A stretch of DNA of 64,000 nt from Chrysogorgia sp. JL179-B06 (Eukaryota; Cnidaria; Anthozoa; Scleralcyonacea; Chrysogorgiidae): NCBI GenBank assembly GCA_035772405.1, contig JAYKKM010000080.1, positions 3,213,501 to 3,277,500 on the forward strand. The letters run 5' to 3'. The translations under genes were made by a program, and so were the position numbers. The number at the start of each line of letters is the position of its first letter. The first letter of the stretch is position 1. The notes under the pieces were generated by a model. It was given only the letters and a program-made list of their open reading frames with translations, did not search any database and was not told where the DNA came from. Shown piece after piece: positions 32,701 to 43,708 of the stretch.

Positions 32701-32873
32701 GAGAGAAAGAAAGGAACTGCGAAGAGTTTGTTGTAGATATCACTTGTCTTGTTGGTTGTGGAAGAATTGGAGAAGTTTCTCAGAGATATGTTCAGTGTTG
32801 ATTCAACTGTGGAAGAGTCCATTATTAGTTCTTGGTAATTCTTGTCCTTGGGCAGAAGTGAACTTTGAGTCAA
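29621..32873 (-). CDS. Rhodopsin-class (class A) G-protein-coupled receptor, three exons
   Basis: Exons 32873-32513, 31863-31326 and 29783-29621 join with GT-AG introns of phases 1 and 2 and give about 353 residues. The N-terminus has four N-glycosylation sequons (NIS, NFS, NSS, NKT) and no signal peptide. TM1 has GNCLV; TM2 NYLLVNLSLSDLLF; a Cys before TM3 and one in ECL2 (SCDC) can form the usual disulphide; TM3 ends AYERYCAIC (ERY in place of DRY); TM6 FFVSWTPYNVLYF (SWxP in place of CWxP); TM7 HCACNPIIYCLL (NPxxY). A plasma-membrane receptor; the ligand is not predictable, though the ERY and SWTPY forms are common among peptide receptors. An alternative start is MDSSTVES 16 codons in. Both introns carry TEs. 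No stops or frameshifts, so it looks functional. Confidence 0.88.
29960..30765 (+). mobile_element. LINE 3' fragment inside GPCR intron 2 (antisense to the gene)
   Basis: Plus-strand coding reads LLYMSLVRSNLSYCSQLWAP, IKSIQRQATKYM, then an open segment at 30299-30604 (NTRTRRAKFGLAL, YFNRIVYLWNDMP, SSFKKQLKAFYV) typical of the C-terminal part of CR1/RTE-like RTs, with CPKCRRIN near the end. A 3' UTR follows, ending in AAATAAAAAAAATAAATAAA at about 30745-30763. 5' truncated with one or two frameshifts. Confidence 0.65.
30818..31275. repeat. Foldback copy 2 in GPCR intron 2 (arms ~150 bp)
   Basis: CAGTTTGTTTGATATGCAAATA near 30920 is mirrored near 31167; the outer blocks AACCTCAAAACTTTTTATTG and TTATCATTTTA... 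are mirrored up to 31272. Interior has CACACTTGTGTG near 31075-31087. Confidence 0.65.
31326..31863 (-). CDS. GPCR exon 2 (TM3 to TM6)
   Basis: Acceptor TTTCCAG precedes 31863; it opens with NVGCKFQINMF and ends at SIYA with donor GTAAGT (phase 2). Contains the ERY motif, TM4 (AIWLASFIIFSPTIYF), TM5, ICL3 with basic residues and TM6. Confidence 0.88.
31932..32374. mobile_element. TTAA-flanked element in GPCR intron 1, with a coding remnant
   Basis: 443 bp bounded by TTAA at 31928-31931 and 32375-32378, with TIR AGGGGCAGCGTCATGATTTG. A minus-strand frame (32357-32082) reads KSHGGKRENSGRKKKLQDQ, AKKRWNDSHKMMYLNETIYQ and SDSDFDQYIF, a pattern I associate with a multicopy TE-encoded protein in cnidarians. 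So this is probably a piggyBac-type deletion derivative that still carries the first exon-like part of its parent's gene. Confidence 0.65.
32513..32873 (-). CDS. GPCR exon 1 (N-terminus, TM1, TM2)
   Basis: Starts at MTQSSLLPKD and ends after VKDINIG with donor GTGAGT (phase 1). Encodes the glycosylated N-terminus, TM1 and TM2. Confidence 0.85.
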
Positions 32874-33269
32874 CTGTTTGATAAAGTGCCGACGTCCAAT
32901 ATTCAGATATTGTACTAACTAGGTACTGCTATTTTTAGAGTGTATTCTCTTAACCCAAACTTAAAATTATTAACAAATAGAAAAAAATTTTAGTCATGTA
33001 ATCTCGTATACAACCAAATTTTATCTTCCTTATGAGAGAAGTTTAATATCCACCGTTTACTTTGGCCAAAAGCACATAATTAAGTACGTCAGACGCCGTT
33101 TCACCTGTCACATCTCACACGAAATGTTTATCGCTAAAATAATTTAATTTCTGACTTCAGGTTGCACCATCTTGAAATTAAATTTGATTTTTGAGATCTT
33201 AATGAATAATGCGCAACATGAGTCATACAAACTGTCGTTATTTTTCAGCACTCTTTTCTTTCATCGCGC

Positions 33270-34087
33270 CAGGGGCGTAGGAAGCAGGAGGGCCGGGGGG
33301 GGGGGGGGGTGGGTGGGGGGGTTCCCCCCAATATTATAAAAGGGGGGCCGGAATAGCTTTCGCCCCCCCAAAAATAATTGAATTTGAAAGAAAAATTGCG
33401 GCAAAAAAATTGAATTCGAAAGTAGAAGTACGAAAACAACATCTTCCTATTAATGTTCTGTTAAACTGTCATAGAAGTAATTAAAAAAATAATCACAATG
33501 TCTTTGCTTGTTAACCCGAGTGTTTTACTAAACTAAAGTACTAATATTTCTCTAGTTTACGCAGCCCTACTCTAGTAGGCTTTCTTTTTTAACTAAGCAG
33601 AAGGGCGGAAATCGCGGAATGATTGAGGCTAAAATGTAGCCCCGGTTGAAAAAAACCGTCCTGAATGTCCATGTCGGAATCGCTGACCATTGCATTAATA
33701 TGTTGTCAGTGGTTCCCAGAGGCGGCGTGGCTCAAAAATAGGGCCCAGGAAAACTATTCGATTGGGGCTCACAGCAGGAGAGCAGGGTGTGTCATTGTTT
33801 GGGGCCTGGCGGCTTGGGCCCACCACAGTCCAAAATATGAAATTGTATAAACTTTTGAGCTGAAAAATCACCACTCAGAACGCAGGAAATGCCATTTGCG
33901 GGAATCTAGATTTCAAAATTTTTCGGGGGAGCATACCCCAGGACCCTCCGAGAAAGCCTCACGCCTACGTCGCTCGGATTAATAGTTATCATGACTAGCT
34001 TCGCCACTGACAGGTACAACGAAAATGTTGCTTTGGTCGCCCCCCCTCCCCCCCCCCCCCAAGTTTACAAAGCTTCCTACGCCCCTG
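33270..34087. mobile_element. hAT-like non-autonomous element, 8-bp target duplication
   Basis: TIR CAGGGGCGTAGGAAGC at 33270 and its inverse ending at 34087; CATCGCGC on both sides (33262-33269 and 34088-34095). CAGGGG-type ends with 8-bp duplications are typical of hAT. The 818-bp interior has G- and C-runs and no transposase. Confidence 0.85.
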
Positions 34088-34099
34088 CATCGCGCAACA

Positions 34100-34860
34100 T
34101 ATGGAATAGAATTTATTTGTCAGCGAGCACTGTTTTACTGCTTTCAACAAATCCTATATATATATATATATGTAATTGAAGTCGAATGGTATTGCAACTC
34201 TGTATCCGCTCTTAGACCTTATGCCGACTTAGTGATTTTATTTTCACATTCCCGCTGATTATTACCCTGATAAAGGCACTAGTATGTGATAAAAAGGTTA
34301 TATCACACTCGCGAATCGGTGATATCAGTTTTATCCATCTCGGTACGATATCATAATTGTCTCTAGTGATAAAACTGAAAAAATGTCATCCTAATTTACA
34401 TAAACTTTAGCTTTGATTTTCTCAGCTTAGAAAACATCGATTTTCAAAATTACTATACTCCAATGAACTTATCAAATGGGTCGTTTTTTAAGCCGTTGAA
34501 TAAACTCGCAGCACGTGTTTTATCAGATCTAAAACACTCGGGCTACGCCCTCGTAATCCCAGCTGTCAATTTTTAATTAAACGTATTGTGCTGCGTAGGT
34601 AGTGTTAAAATTATATTTATTGGAATTTAATTAAAGTTAAAAACTATAAAAGTAAGCATCTGTGTTTCACAGACTTTCCAATTACAAACATCGGAAGTCC
34701 AACTTGCCGTTAGATGCCTTAAAATTGTCGATACCCAGTTCTTTGTCACATTTCACTGCTTTTTCTTTGAGTATTGGACCACTGATCGGTAATCCCTCTT
34801 CTCTTATTTTAACAAACTACTTGTACACGGCATAAAGTTTTGTTTTTGTCCTTTGGCGCG
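34100..34860. other. Non-coding stretch
   Basis: No gene supported; a short (TA)n at 34149-34163 and a CACTCGGGCTACGCCCTCG arm near 34537-34554 of a dispersed hairpin family. Confidence 0.45.
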
Positions 34861-34925
34861 AGGGTACGTATTCCCCCGGGGTACGTATTCCCCCGGGTCC
34901 GGGGGTACGTATTCCCCCTGGAAAT
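34856..34925. repeat. Three GGTACGTATTCCCCC units
   Basis: GGGTACGTATTCCCCCGGG occurs three times in 34861-34920 with spacing of about 18-28 bp. Confidence 0.8.
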
Positions 34926-35535
34926 TTTTGAAATCTAGAACCTCTGAAACGCGATTTCCCGCATTCTGAGCGAACGTTTACAGCTAATTTAGGGGAGTGC
35001 ATGTGGTGGGGGCTAGGGATGGGGAAAAGACAGCCGGGGAGTTAGAGTTAGAAAACTCGTTAGGTGGGGGATTAGGACCTTTGTCGTTGTTTTGGAATCT
35101 GTTACAGTCCTCTCTCCACATTTCGACCTTTTGCGTATGCTAAAAGCCACGACCCTATTTTTATTGACCAATATGGAGTCGGCGCCATTCCTATCTCTAG
35201 CTAGCTGAAGTCGCCAGATACTCGGCCGCTTTCGCTTCACCCTCGGTACCACTCTCGTCCCCAGTACAGTGCCCTTGGGGAAGAGAATGCCACACGTCTT
35301 GTATATGGATTTCTCATTATAACATTTTGTAACTTTTCTGTTGTGTTTACTGAGTTATTTATGTGTACTGCGTACATGGGTGCTTTTGGCTGACAGTAAC
35401 CTATAATTTTTAAATGGTGCCCCCTGCCCCCCATACTCTACGCCTACCACACGGCCTTGTCCAAGTTCCCGTGGTTGCTTGTTCTAAGCTTTTCTTCGGT
35501 TTGTGTTTATCCCCTGCTTGAAACGCCTTTATTAT

Positions 35536-35693
35536 CTAATCCTTATTTATTAGCCGCGTTGAAATAGTGTTTCGCGGTATGTTGTAATACTTGGCTACCC
35601 TACTCTCAAGCTTTCTCAAAGCCTCGTATTTGCGAATCAACGACTTACAAGAAACTTTTCGTTTAGAAGGTTCTGACATTTTCCTCGACATCG
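35536..35693 (-). pseudogene. pogo/Tigger-type transposase N-terminal fragment (HTH_psq-like)
   Basis: The minus strand reads MSEPSKRKVSCKSLIRKYEA then KLESRVAKYYNIPRNTISTR and NKD, the N-terminal helix-turn-helix of pogo/Tigger (CENP-B-like) transposases. It is cut off just after the motif by a stop; no DDE domain follows. A decayed transposon end. Confidence 0.6.
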
Positions 35694-35856
35694 TACGTGA
35701 AGAGTACTGAAGGAGGAGTCCCGATAAAACACAGCTGCTCGTGTTTATATAAATCAGCACGAATCTTTATCACATGTAAAACCTCCGATATGCCACTAAT
35801 TTTCTTTGTCTTTTCTTCATGATTTGTCAATGAGTGACACATAAAGTGACTATAAG

Positions 35857-35993
35857 ACCCCATCCACACGTATACGTTTTCCTAGCGTTTTCATATCGTT
35901 TCAGGTAATGGACCATTGTTTTCTGCTCCCCTGAGGACTGAGAACAATATAAAAATGCTATGAAAACGCATATACGTTTGGACATGGCCTAAA
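35857..35993. repeat. Hairpin MITE (CCATCCACACGTATACGTTT arms)
   Basis: CCCCATCCACACGTATACG at about 35859 is mirrored by CGCATATACGTTTGGACATGG near 35967-35988, with TAGCGTTTTCAT / ATGCTATGAAAACG inside. Confidence 0.7.
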
Positions 35994-36294
35994 GTGACTT
36001 TCTCACGAAGGCTCTTTGTTACAGAGTGACACGTAAAGTTACTCTAAAGTCACTCTGACATTCGCTTGAAATATTCAGACCTCCCCCTATTCACTATTTC
36101 GGCAGTACACAAAAAGTGCTCTTTTAGAGTTTATATAAAAATGTTGTGCTGAGCCTGAGTAAGCAGTGTAGAAATCTAAAAGGTAAATTATGTCGTTAAT
36201 AAATAACAGAAAATAACCGGAAGTAAATGAGCGACAACACGCTGTCTGATTGGTTTACTGAGCTCAAAAACCATGTCATTATTTAAGAAATAAA

Positions 36295-37460
36295 AAACGT
36301 GTCGCGTGTGATTATCGAGTTATAATGGCACGAGAGATGCGTGTAAAACACGAGGTGATAGCCGAGTGTTTTACTAGCTTCTCGAGCGCCATTATAACTC
36401 GATAATCACACAAGACAAAGTTTTTTATTTCTTTTATAAAAGAACACCATTAAATTAACAATAAAACCATGAAAAATGTTATAAGAGACGTTGCTATGTG
36501 CGTTGCTAGGAAGCCTTTGATGAAAACACGTTGGCGATTTTAGCGATGAAAATGCACTCAACGTTGCAGTTACCAGGTATTCTTTGACTTTATTTTGTGA
36601 TTTAAATTACTTAAACTACTTAAAATCCGTCAAAAACGACTAAATCTACGCGAGGAATCACGTCAGCTTATGCTTTATTGAGTTTTAGTATAAATACGTG
36701 AGGTGATTATAGAAATCGCGTGCGCTGATTGGTCGAGCTACCTCGGATTATTTCTCGATAATCACTTCCGCCAGCCTATTTGTCAAATTGACAGCAGAAG
36801 AAACAGAGAAACTATAGCAATTTTGAGGAAAATGCTGTTCCTAAAAGTAGGAAAATATGTATTTTCAGTGAATATCGGTGAATAAAAACCTCGACTTCGT
36901 CTCGGTTTTTATTCACCGATATTCACCTCGCCTTCGGCGAATAATTGTTAAATAATGCACGGTTTTTGAGCTCAGTAACCATTGAGATAGCGTGTACTCT
37001 CTCATTTACTTCCGGTTATTTTATAAAACTCAATAAAGCATAAGCTGACGTGATTCTTCGCGTAGATTTTGTCGTTTTTGACGGATTCTAAGTAGATTAA
37101 ATCACAATAGGAAGTCAAAGAATACCTGGATACAAGGCTAATCAAGGTACTGACACAACAGAATGTTTTAACTGCAACGTTGAGTACATTTTCATCGCTA
37201 AAATCGCCGTGTTTTCAACAAAGGCTTCCTAGCAACGCACATAGTAACGGCTCTTATAACAGGTAAATATGCATTTTTCATGGGTTTATTGTTAATTTAA
37301 TGGTGTTATTTTATAAAAGAAATAAAAACACTTTGTCGTTGTGTGATTATCGAGTTATAATGGCACTCGAGAAGCTAGCAAAACACTCGGCTATCGCCTC
37401 GTGTTTTACAGCATTTCTCATGCCATTATAACTCGATAATCACACGCGACACGTTTTACA
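36295..37460. mobile_element. Foldback element, arms ~390 bp
   Basis: The terminal hairpin CGTGTGATTATCGAGTTATA ... is at both ends (36303 and complement ending about 37450), each end itself folding (GAGTTATAATGG / CCATTATAACTC). Arms continue through AACGTTGCAGTTACC / ...GCAACGTT and AATCACGTCAGCTTATGC / GCATAAGCTGACGTGATT to about 36680 and 37030. The centre has a separate hairpin, GTGAATAAAAACCTCGACTTCG and its mirror, at 36875-36930. A related copy lies at 51170-51830. Confidence 0.75.
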
Positions 37461-37810
37461 CATGTCAAAACATGACTGTTCGTTGTTGGACGGAAGAAAT
37501 GAATAACAAGGGAATACAATTGCATGATATACTATAATTACTCTTCGATTTAATTACAAGGTTTGACATTAAATACAATATGATGTCGGCAAGCGATATT
37601 TCCTTTAGAAAATATTAGTTAAAAGTTATTAATTAAGAAATGGTTAGTGGTTTGGCTCCATCGAATTATGGATGCTCCCGGGACGCTGAGAGAGAACGAA
37701 AAAAGCGTAAGAGTTGCTCGAGATGATAGCCAAGAGAAACTCTAGCTTTTTTAGTAATTCTTAGTTCTTAATAAGAACAACATATTAATCCTTATCTTTA
37801 GTGATCATAT

Positions 37811-39974
37811 CCTTAGTAATCCTTAGTAATCCTTAGTAATCCTTAGTAATCCTTAGTAATCCTTAGTAATCCTTAGTAATCCTTAGTAATCATTAGTAAT
37901 CCTTAGTAATCCTTAGTAATCCTTAGTAATCCTTAGTAATCATTAGTAATCCTTAGTAATCCTTAGCAATCCTTAGTAATCCTTAGTAATCCTTAGTAAT
38001 CATTAGCAATCCTTAGTAATCCTTAGTAATGTTTAGCAATCCGTAGTAATCCTTAGTAATCATTAGTAATCCTTAGTAATCCTTAGTAATCCTTAGCAAT
38101 CCTTAGTAATCCTTAGTAATCATTAGCAATCCTTAGTAATCCTTAGTAATCGAATCCTTAGTAATCCTCAGTAATGCTTAGTAATCCTTAGTAATCCTCA
38201 GTAATCATTAGTAATCAGTAGTCCTTAGCAATCCTCAGTAATCCTAAGTAATCCTTATTAATCCTTAGTAATCCTCAGCAATCCTTAGTAATCTTTAGTT
38301 CCTTAGTAATCCTTAGTAATCCTTAGCAATCCTTAGTAATCCTTAGTAATCTTTAGTTCTTTAGTAATCCTTAGTAATCCTTAGTAATCCTTACTAATCC
38401 TCAGTAATCCTTAGCAAACCTTAGTAATCCTTAGTAATCCTTAGTAATCTTTAGATCCTTAGTAATCCTTAGTAATCCTTAGTAATCCTTAGTAATCCTT
38501 AGTAATGTTTAGCAATCCGTAGTAATCCTTAGTAATCGAATCCTTAGTAATCCTTTGTAATCCTTAGTAATCCTTAGTAATCCTTAGTAATCTTTAGTAA
38601 TCCTTAGTAATCCTTAGTAATGTTTAGCAATCCGTAGTAATCCTTAGTAATCGAATCCTTAGTAATCCTCAGTAATGCTTAGTAATCCTTAGTAATCCTC
38701 AGTAATCAGTAGTAATCAGTAGTCCTTAGCAATCCTCAGTAATCCTAAGTAATCCTTATTAATCCTTATTAATCCTCAGCAATCCTTAGTAATCTTTAGT
38801 TCCTTAGTAATCCTTAGTAATCCTTAGCAATCCTTAGTAATCCTTAGTAATCTTTAGTTCTTTAGTAATCCTTAGTAATCCTTAGTAATCCTTAGTAATC
38901 CTTACTAATCCTCAGTAATCCTTAGCAAACCTTAGTAATCCTTAGTAATCCTCAGTAATCTTTAGATCCTTAGTAATCCTTAGTAAACTTTAGTTCCTTA
39001 GTAATCCTTAGTAATCGTTAGTAATCGTTAGTAATCCTCAGTAATCCTTAGTAATCCTCCGTAATCCTTAGTAATCCTTAGTAATCCTTAGCAATCCTTA
39101 GCAATCCTAAGTAATCTTTAGTTCCTTGGTAATCCTTAGTAATCCTTAGTAATCCTCAGTAATCCTTAGCAATCCTTAGTAATCCTTAGTAATCTTTAGT
39201 TCCTTAGTAATCCTTAGTAATCTTTAGTTCCTTAGTAATCCTTAGTAATCTTTAGTTCCTTAGTAACCTTAGTAATCCTATGTAATCCTTAGTAATCCTT
39301 AGTAATCTTTAGTTCATTACGTTAGCAATCCTCAGTATTCCTAAGTAATCCTTAGCAATCCTTAGTAATCCTTAGTAATTCTTAGTAATCTTTAGTTCTT
39401 TAGTAATCCTTAGTAATCTTTAGTTCCTTTTAGTGATCCTTAGTAATCCTAAGTAATCCTTAGCAATCCTTAGTAATCCTCAGTAATCCTTCGTAATCTT
39501 TAGTTTCTTAGTAATCCTTAGTAATCCTTAGTAATCTTTAGTAATTCTTGGTAATCCTTAGTAATCCCTAGTAATCCTTAGTTATCTCCTGTAATCCTTA
39601 ATAATCTTTAGTTCCTTAGTAATCCTTAGTAATCTTTAGTTCCTTAGTAATCCTTAGTAATCTTAGTAATTATTAGTAATCCTTAGTAATCTATAGTAGT
39701 CCTTAATAATCCTTAGTAATCCTTAATAATCTTTATTAATCCTTAATAATCTTTAGTAATCCTTAGTAATCCTTAGTAATCTTTAGAAATCCTTAGTAAT
39801 CTTTAGATCCTTAGTAATCCTTAGTAATCTTTAATCCTTAGTAATCGTTAGTTAATCCTCAGTAATCCTTAGTAATCCTCCGTAATCCTTAGTAATCCTT
39901 AGTAATCCTTAGCAATCCTTAGCAATCCTCAGTAATCCTAAGTAATCTTTAGTTCCTTAGTAATCCTTAGTAAT
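37811..39974. repeat. Decamer array AATCCTTAGT, ~2.2 kb
   Basis: About 215 units of CCTTAGTAAT in a single orientation with variants (CCTTAGCAAT, CCTCAGTAAT, CTTTAGTTCC). A higher-order pattern of roughly 495 bp is visible: 38145-38380 is repeated at 38645-38870 with the same variants (CGAATCCTTAG, AGTAGTCCTTAGC). It ends in (GAATT)n at 39974-40000. Shares the CCTTAG core and 10-bp period with the array at 10535-12415. Confidence 0.95.
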
Positions 39975-40015
39975 TGAATTGAATTGAATTGAATTGAATT
40001 TTTATTTGCCATTAA

Positions 40016-40461
40016 CTCTTTCCCGACGGCTGAAAAACATCAAAAATTGAACGACCACGTTGTTCTATTGATATCTCTTGAAATAACCATAACTGTTGCG
40101 AAAGCTATACATTTTCTGGAAGCCCAATAAACCGACTTTTACTTGTGCTTTTAAATTTCCCGAACAAAACACATTATGTTAATATAAATTAGCATTAATT
40201 ATCATAAATCAGGTTGAAAAATTTACATTTTTCTAGAAAAGGCCATCTTGCACGCCCGCGTAGCATCTTGAAAACTCAAAATGCCACCAATCGCAGAGTT
40301 GTTTATGAAATCAAATCAAACTTGGCGTGTGCGTGGATTTCATGTTCCTGGCGCTTGTCGAATTTCAATTTGTAATCTTGCGTTACCGTGTGCCGTGTTT
40401 TTCGATTGACGACTTTGCGGGTCTTCAATGACCCGTTTTAACTGCGCCGGTCGGGAAAGAG
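40016..40461. mobile_element. TTAA-flanked MITE (CTCTTTCCCGAC ends)
   Basis: 446 bp between TTAA at 40012-40015 and 40462-40465; TIR CTCTTTCCCGAC. No gene. piggyBac-type by duplication. Confidence 0.75.
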
Positions 40462-41121
40462 TTAAATATACAGTAAATCCAAGCTTAAAAGTTTTCCAAT
40501 TCGATTTTTTGGACAATTCAAATAAAAATAATAATGAATATATAGTAAAGCATGACCAGAATATCCCTAACATAATGAATTCTGCCTTTTGTAAGCTAAT
40601 TTACATAATAGACTACCGCTGAAAACAGTGAATTATACATTAGGACTTTGAGCTAAAGCGAATAGTTCTAATACTCAAATTGCAACTTGCTGCATTTACT
40701 TACTTACTGACAATGACTGTAAAATCATTTGATTTTATATTCGTTTTAATGGCGCAACTGCAAAAATCAACATTTGTATATGCTCAATTTATGCCTATTT
40801 GACATCTTTATCTTTTCTATAAGCCAAAATAAGCATAAATTGAGCTGTATATACAATTACTCATTTTCAGCCTGCATATATTTACCCTACCTCGACGAAT
40901 ATCAAAGCGAATAATTTTACAGTCGTTGTTATTATATTAGCGAATACGGCAAGTTGCGAGAAACCCACGCTATCCGCTTTAGCTAAACGCGCTATATAAA
41001 TTCAATATCCGAGTGGGAGCTCGTTTAGCAGCTGATATGTAAATTAGTCTAGGAGAGGGAACCGTCGTGTCTACTATTTCTCGCCATGCTATATGATAAA
41101 GTATAGTTATTAACTGTAAAC

Positions 41122-41335
<214 letters not shown>

Positions 41336-41362
41336 CTTATCCCGGCAACGGAACCCGCAACG

Positions 41363-41531
41363 GCTTCCGTAGCTCAGTGGTCAGAGCACTGCCACTGCAC
41401 TATAGCATCGCAGGGTCGCGGGTTCAATTCCAGCCGGAAGACCTTGAAGTTGCATTTTTCGCAACTGGTCCCGGTTTGGTCTTAAAATGTATGTATTCCA
41501 ACACTCGAAATTTTCCTTCACCATAAATCCT

Positions 41532-41540
<9 letters not shown>
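41363..41540 (+). mobile_element. tRNA-derived SINE, copy 1
   Basis: 41363-41440 folds like a tRNA: CTTCCG / CGGAAG acceptor pairs, A-box TAGCTCAGTGGTCAGAGC, B-box GGTTCAATTCC. The anticodon loop is enlarged by two bases compared with copy 2, where it reads CTAGCAT (AGC), suggesting a tRNA-Ala-like ancestor. The tail has the hairpin GTTGCATTTTTCGCAAC and TTAAAATGTATGTATTCC, ending in (TA)n. Not a functional tRNA gene because of the loop and T-stem mismatches. Confidence 0.75.

Positions 41541-41577
<37 letters not shown>
41537..41577. repeat. (TA)n microsatellite
   Basis: About 40 bp, between the SINE tail and the retrozyme. Confidence 0.97.
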
Positions 41578-41621
41578 CTACAGACGGTACCGTTTCGGCC
41601 TTTTGGGCCTCATCAGTGTAG
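41578..41621 (-). ncRNA. Hammerhead ribozyme, type I, retrozyme copy 1
   Basis: Minus strand: stem I CTACA pairs with TGTAG; core CTGATGA; stem II GGCC-CAAAA-GGCC; GAAA box; stem III CGG/CCG with a 2-base loop (or CG/CG with 4); cleavage triplet GTC just before TGTAG. All conserved core bases are present. The very short palindromic stem III (ACGGTACCGT) is the form known to favour dimeric hammerheads. Confidence 0.9.
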
Positions 41622-41808
41622 CGCTGATGAGCAGGATGAGGATGACTGCTATTTACAGTCACCCTTGATGCACACAAAATGTGGGACATCATGAGAACCA
41701 TGCCAGAGCGCTCAACTGCAAGCAGTGAGCATGTGCACAATGCGTAAGCGACAATGGTTCATCCTGTAGAGCGCTCAATATGACCTAAAGGTCATAGAGC
41801 GTATCTAA

Positions 41809-41852
41809 CTACAGACGGTACCGTTTCGGCCTTTTGGGCCTCATCAGTGTAG
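41809..41852 (-). ncRNA. Hammerhead ribozyme, type I, retrozyme copy 2
   Basis: Identical in all 44 positions to copy 1. The distance between the two cleavage sites is 231 bp, which is the expected length of the monomer RNA. Confidence 0.9.
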
Positions 41853-42013
41853 TGCTGATGAGCAGGATGAAGATGACTGCTATTTACAGTCACCCTTGAT
41901 GCACACAAAATGTGGGACATCAAGAACCATGCCAGAGCGCTCAATTGCAAGCAGTGAGCGTGTGCACAATGCGTAAGCGACAATGGTTCATCCTGTAGAG
42001 CGCTCAATATGAC

Positions 42014-42017
<4 letters not shown>

Positions 42018-42059
<42 letters not shown>
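42018..42059. repeat. (TA)n microsatellite
   Basis: About 42 bp on the other side of the retrozyme. Confidence 0.97.
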
Positions 42060-42060
<1 letters not shown>

Positions 42061-42089
42061 TCTGATATATATCTATATGATATACGTCT

Positions 42090-42124
42090 TACTCTGATGA
42101 AGGGCTCCGCTCGAAACGTCAGTA
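42090..42124 (+). ncRNA. Hammerhead ribozyme, Penelope type
   Basis: Stem I TACT / AGTA; core CTGATGA; stem II GGGC-TCC-GCTC (one G-T wobble, preceded by an extra A); GAAA; minimal stem III AC/GT with no loop; cleavage triplet GTC at 42118-42120. A self-complementary ACGT stem III can only pair well between two copies, as in dimeric hammerheads. Confidence 0.7.
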
Positions 42125-42167
42125 TCTCGTCACTAAATTCTTGGCAGTTTACCACCTTTTCACTTTG

Positions 42168-42318
<151 letters not shown>

Positions 42319-42321
42319 AAT

Positions 42322-43267
<946 letters not shown>

Positions 43268-43312
43268 TAATATTTGGCATTTCACTCGATCAAATTACAA
43301 GTTGAAAGGATA

Positions 43313-43473
43313 TATGGTGAAGGAAAATTTCGAGTGTTGGAATACATACATTTTAAGACCAAACCGGGACTTAAAAGTTGCGAAAAATGCAACTTTAAGG
43401 CCTTCCGGCTGGGAATTGAAACCGCGACCCTACGATGCTAGTGCAGTGCTCTGACCACTGAGCTACGGAAGCC
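43313..43473 (-). mobile_element. tRNA-derived SINE, copy 2
   Basis: Inverse of copy 1: the tRNA-like head is at 43473-43401 (GGCTTCCGTAGCTCAGTGGT, GGTTTCAATTCC) and the tail at 43400-43313. The anticodon loop CTAGCAT is uninterrupted here. It lies between two ~50-bp direct repeats (43266-43312 and 43552-43600) with ATATTTGGCATTTCACTCGA. Confidence 0.75.
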
Positions 43474-43673
43474 GTTGCTGAGAGCCTAGTCACGAGTTCT
43501 GTATATATGGTGGTGGTAATGGCGAGATAAGATATTCTGGGTATATTATAGGTAATATTTGGCATTTCACTCGATCAAACTACATGTTGAAAGGATATAT
43601 ATATATATATATAATGAGTATTAGGATATATAGCAAAGTGAAAAGGTGGTAGCCAAGAATTTTAGTGACGAAA

Positions 43674-43708
43674 TACTGACGTTTCGAGCGGAGCCCTTCA
43701 TCAGAGTA
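43674..43708 (-). ncRNA. Hammerhead ribozyme, Penelope type, inverted partner
   Basis: Same 35 bases as 42090-42124 in the opposite orientation; core CTGATGA, GCTCGAAAC and GTC unchanged. It borders the right arm directly, while on the left the equivalent hammerhead is separated from its arm by the SINE/retrozyme insertions. Confidence 0.7.

Larger units (their letters stand above)
41578..42016 (-). mobile_element. Metazoan-type retrozyme, tandem dimer (231-bp unit)
   Basis: Two head-to-tail copies (41578-41808 and 41809-42016; the second lacks about 20 bp at its end). Each holds a hammerhead on the minus strand at the same place. Units differ at a handful of positions. No protein. Published metazoan and plant retrozymes are small non-coding retroelements made of such hammerhead-bearing tandem units that yield circular RNAs. 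Flanked on both sides by (TA)n, a plausible target or tail. Confidence 0.85.

Noticed and set aside
41363..41440. Functional tRNA-Ala gene
   Set aside because: The anticodon loop is two bases too long, the T-stem has mismatches, and a SINE body follows; a second inverted copy has the same tail.
41629..41640. Plus-strand CTGATGAG in the retrozyme unit as another hammerhead core
   Set aside because: No GAAA box or cleavage triplet follows at a workable distance; only the minus-strand motif is complete.
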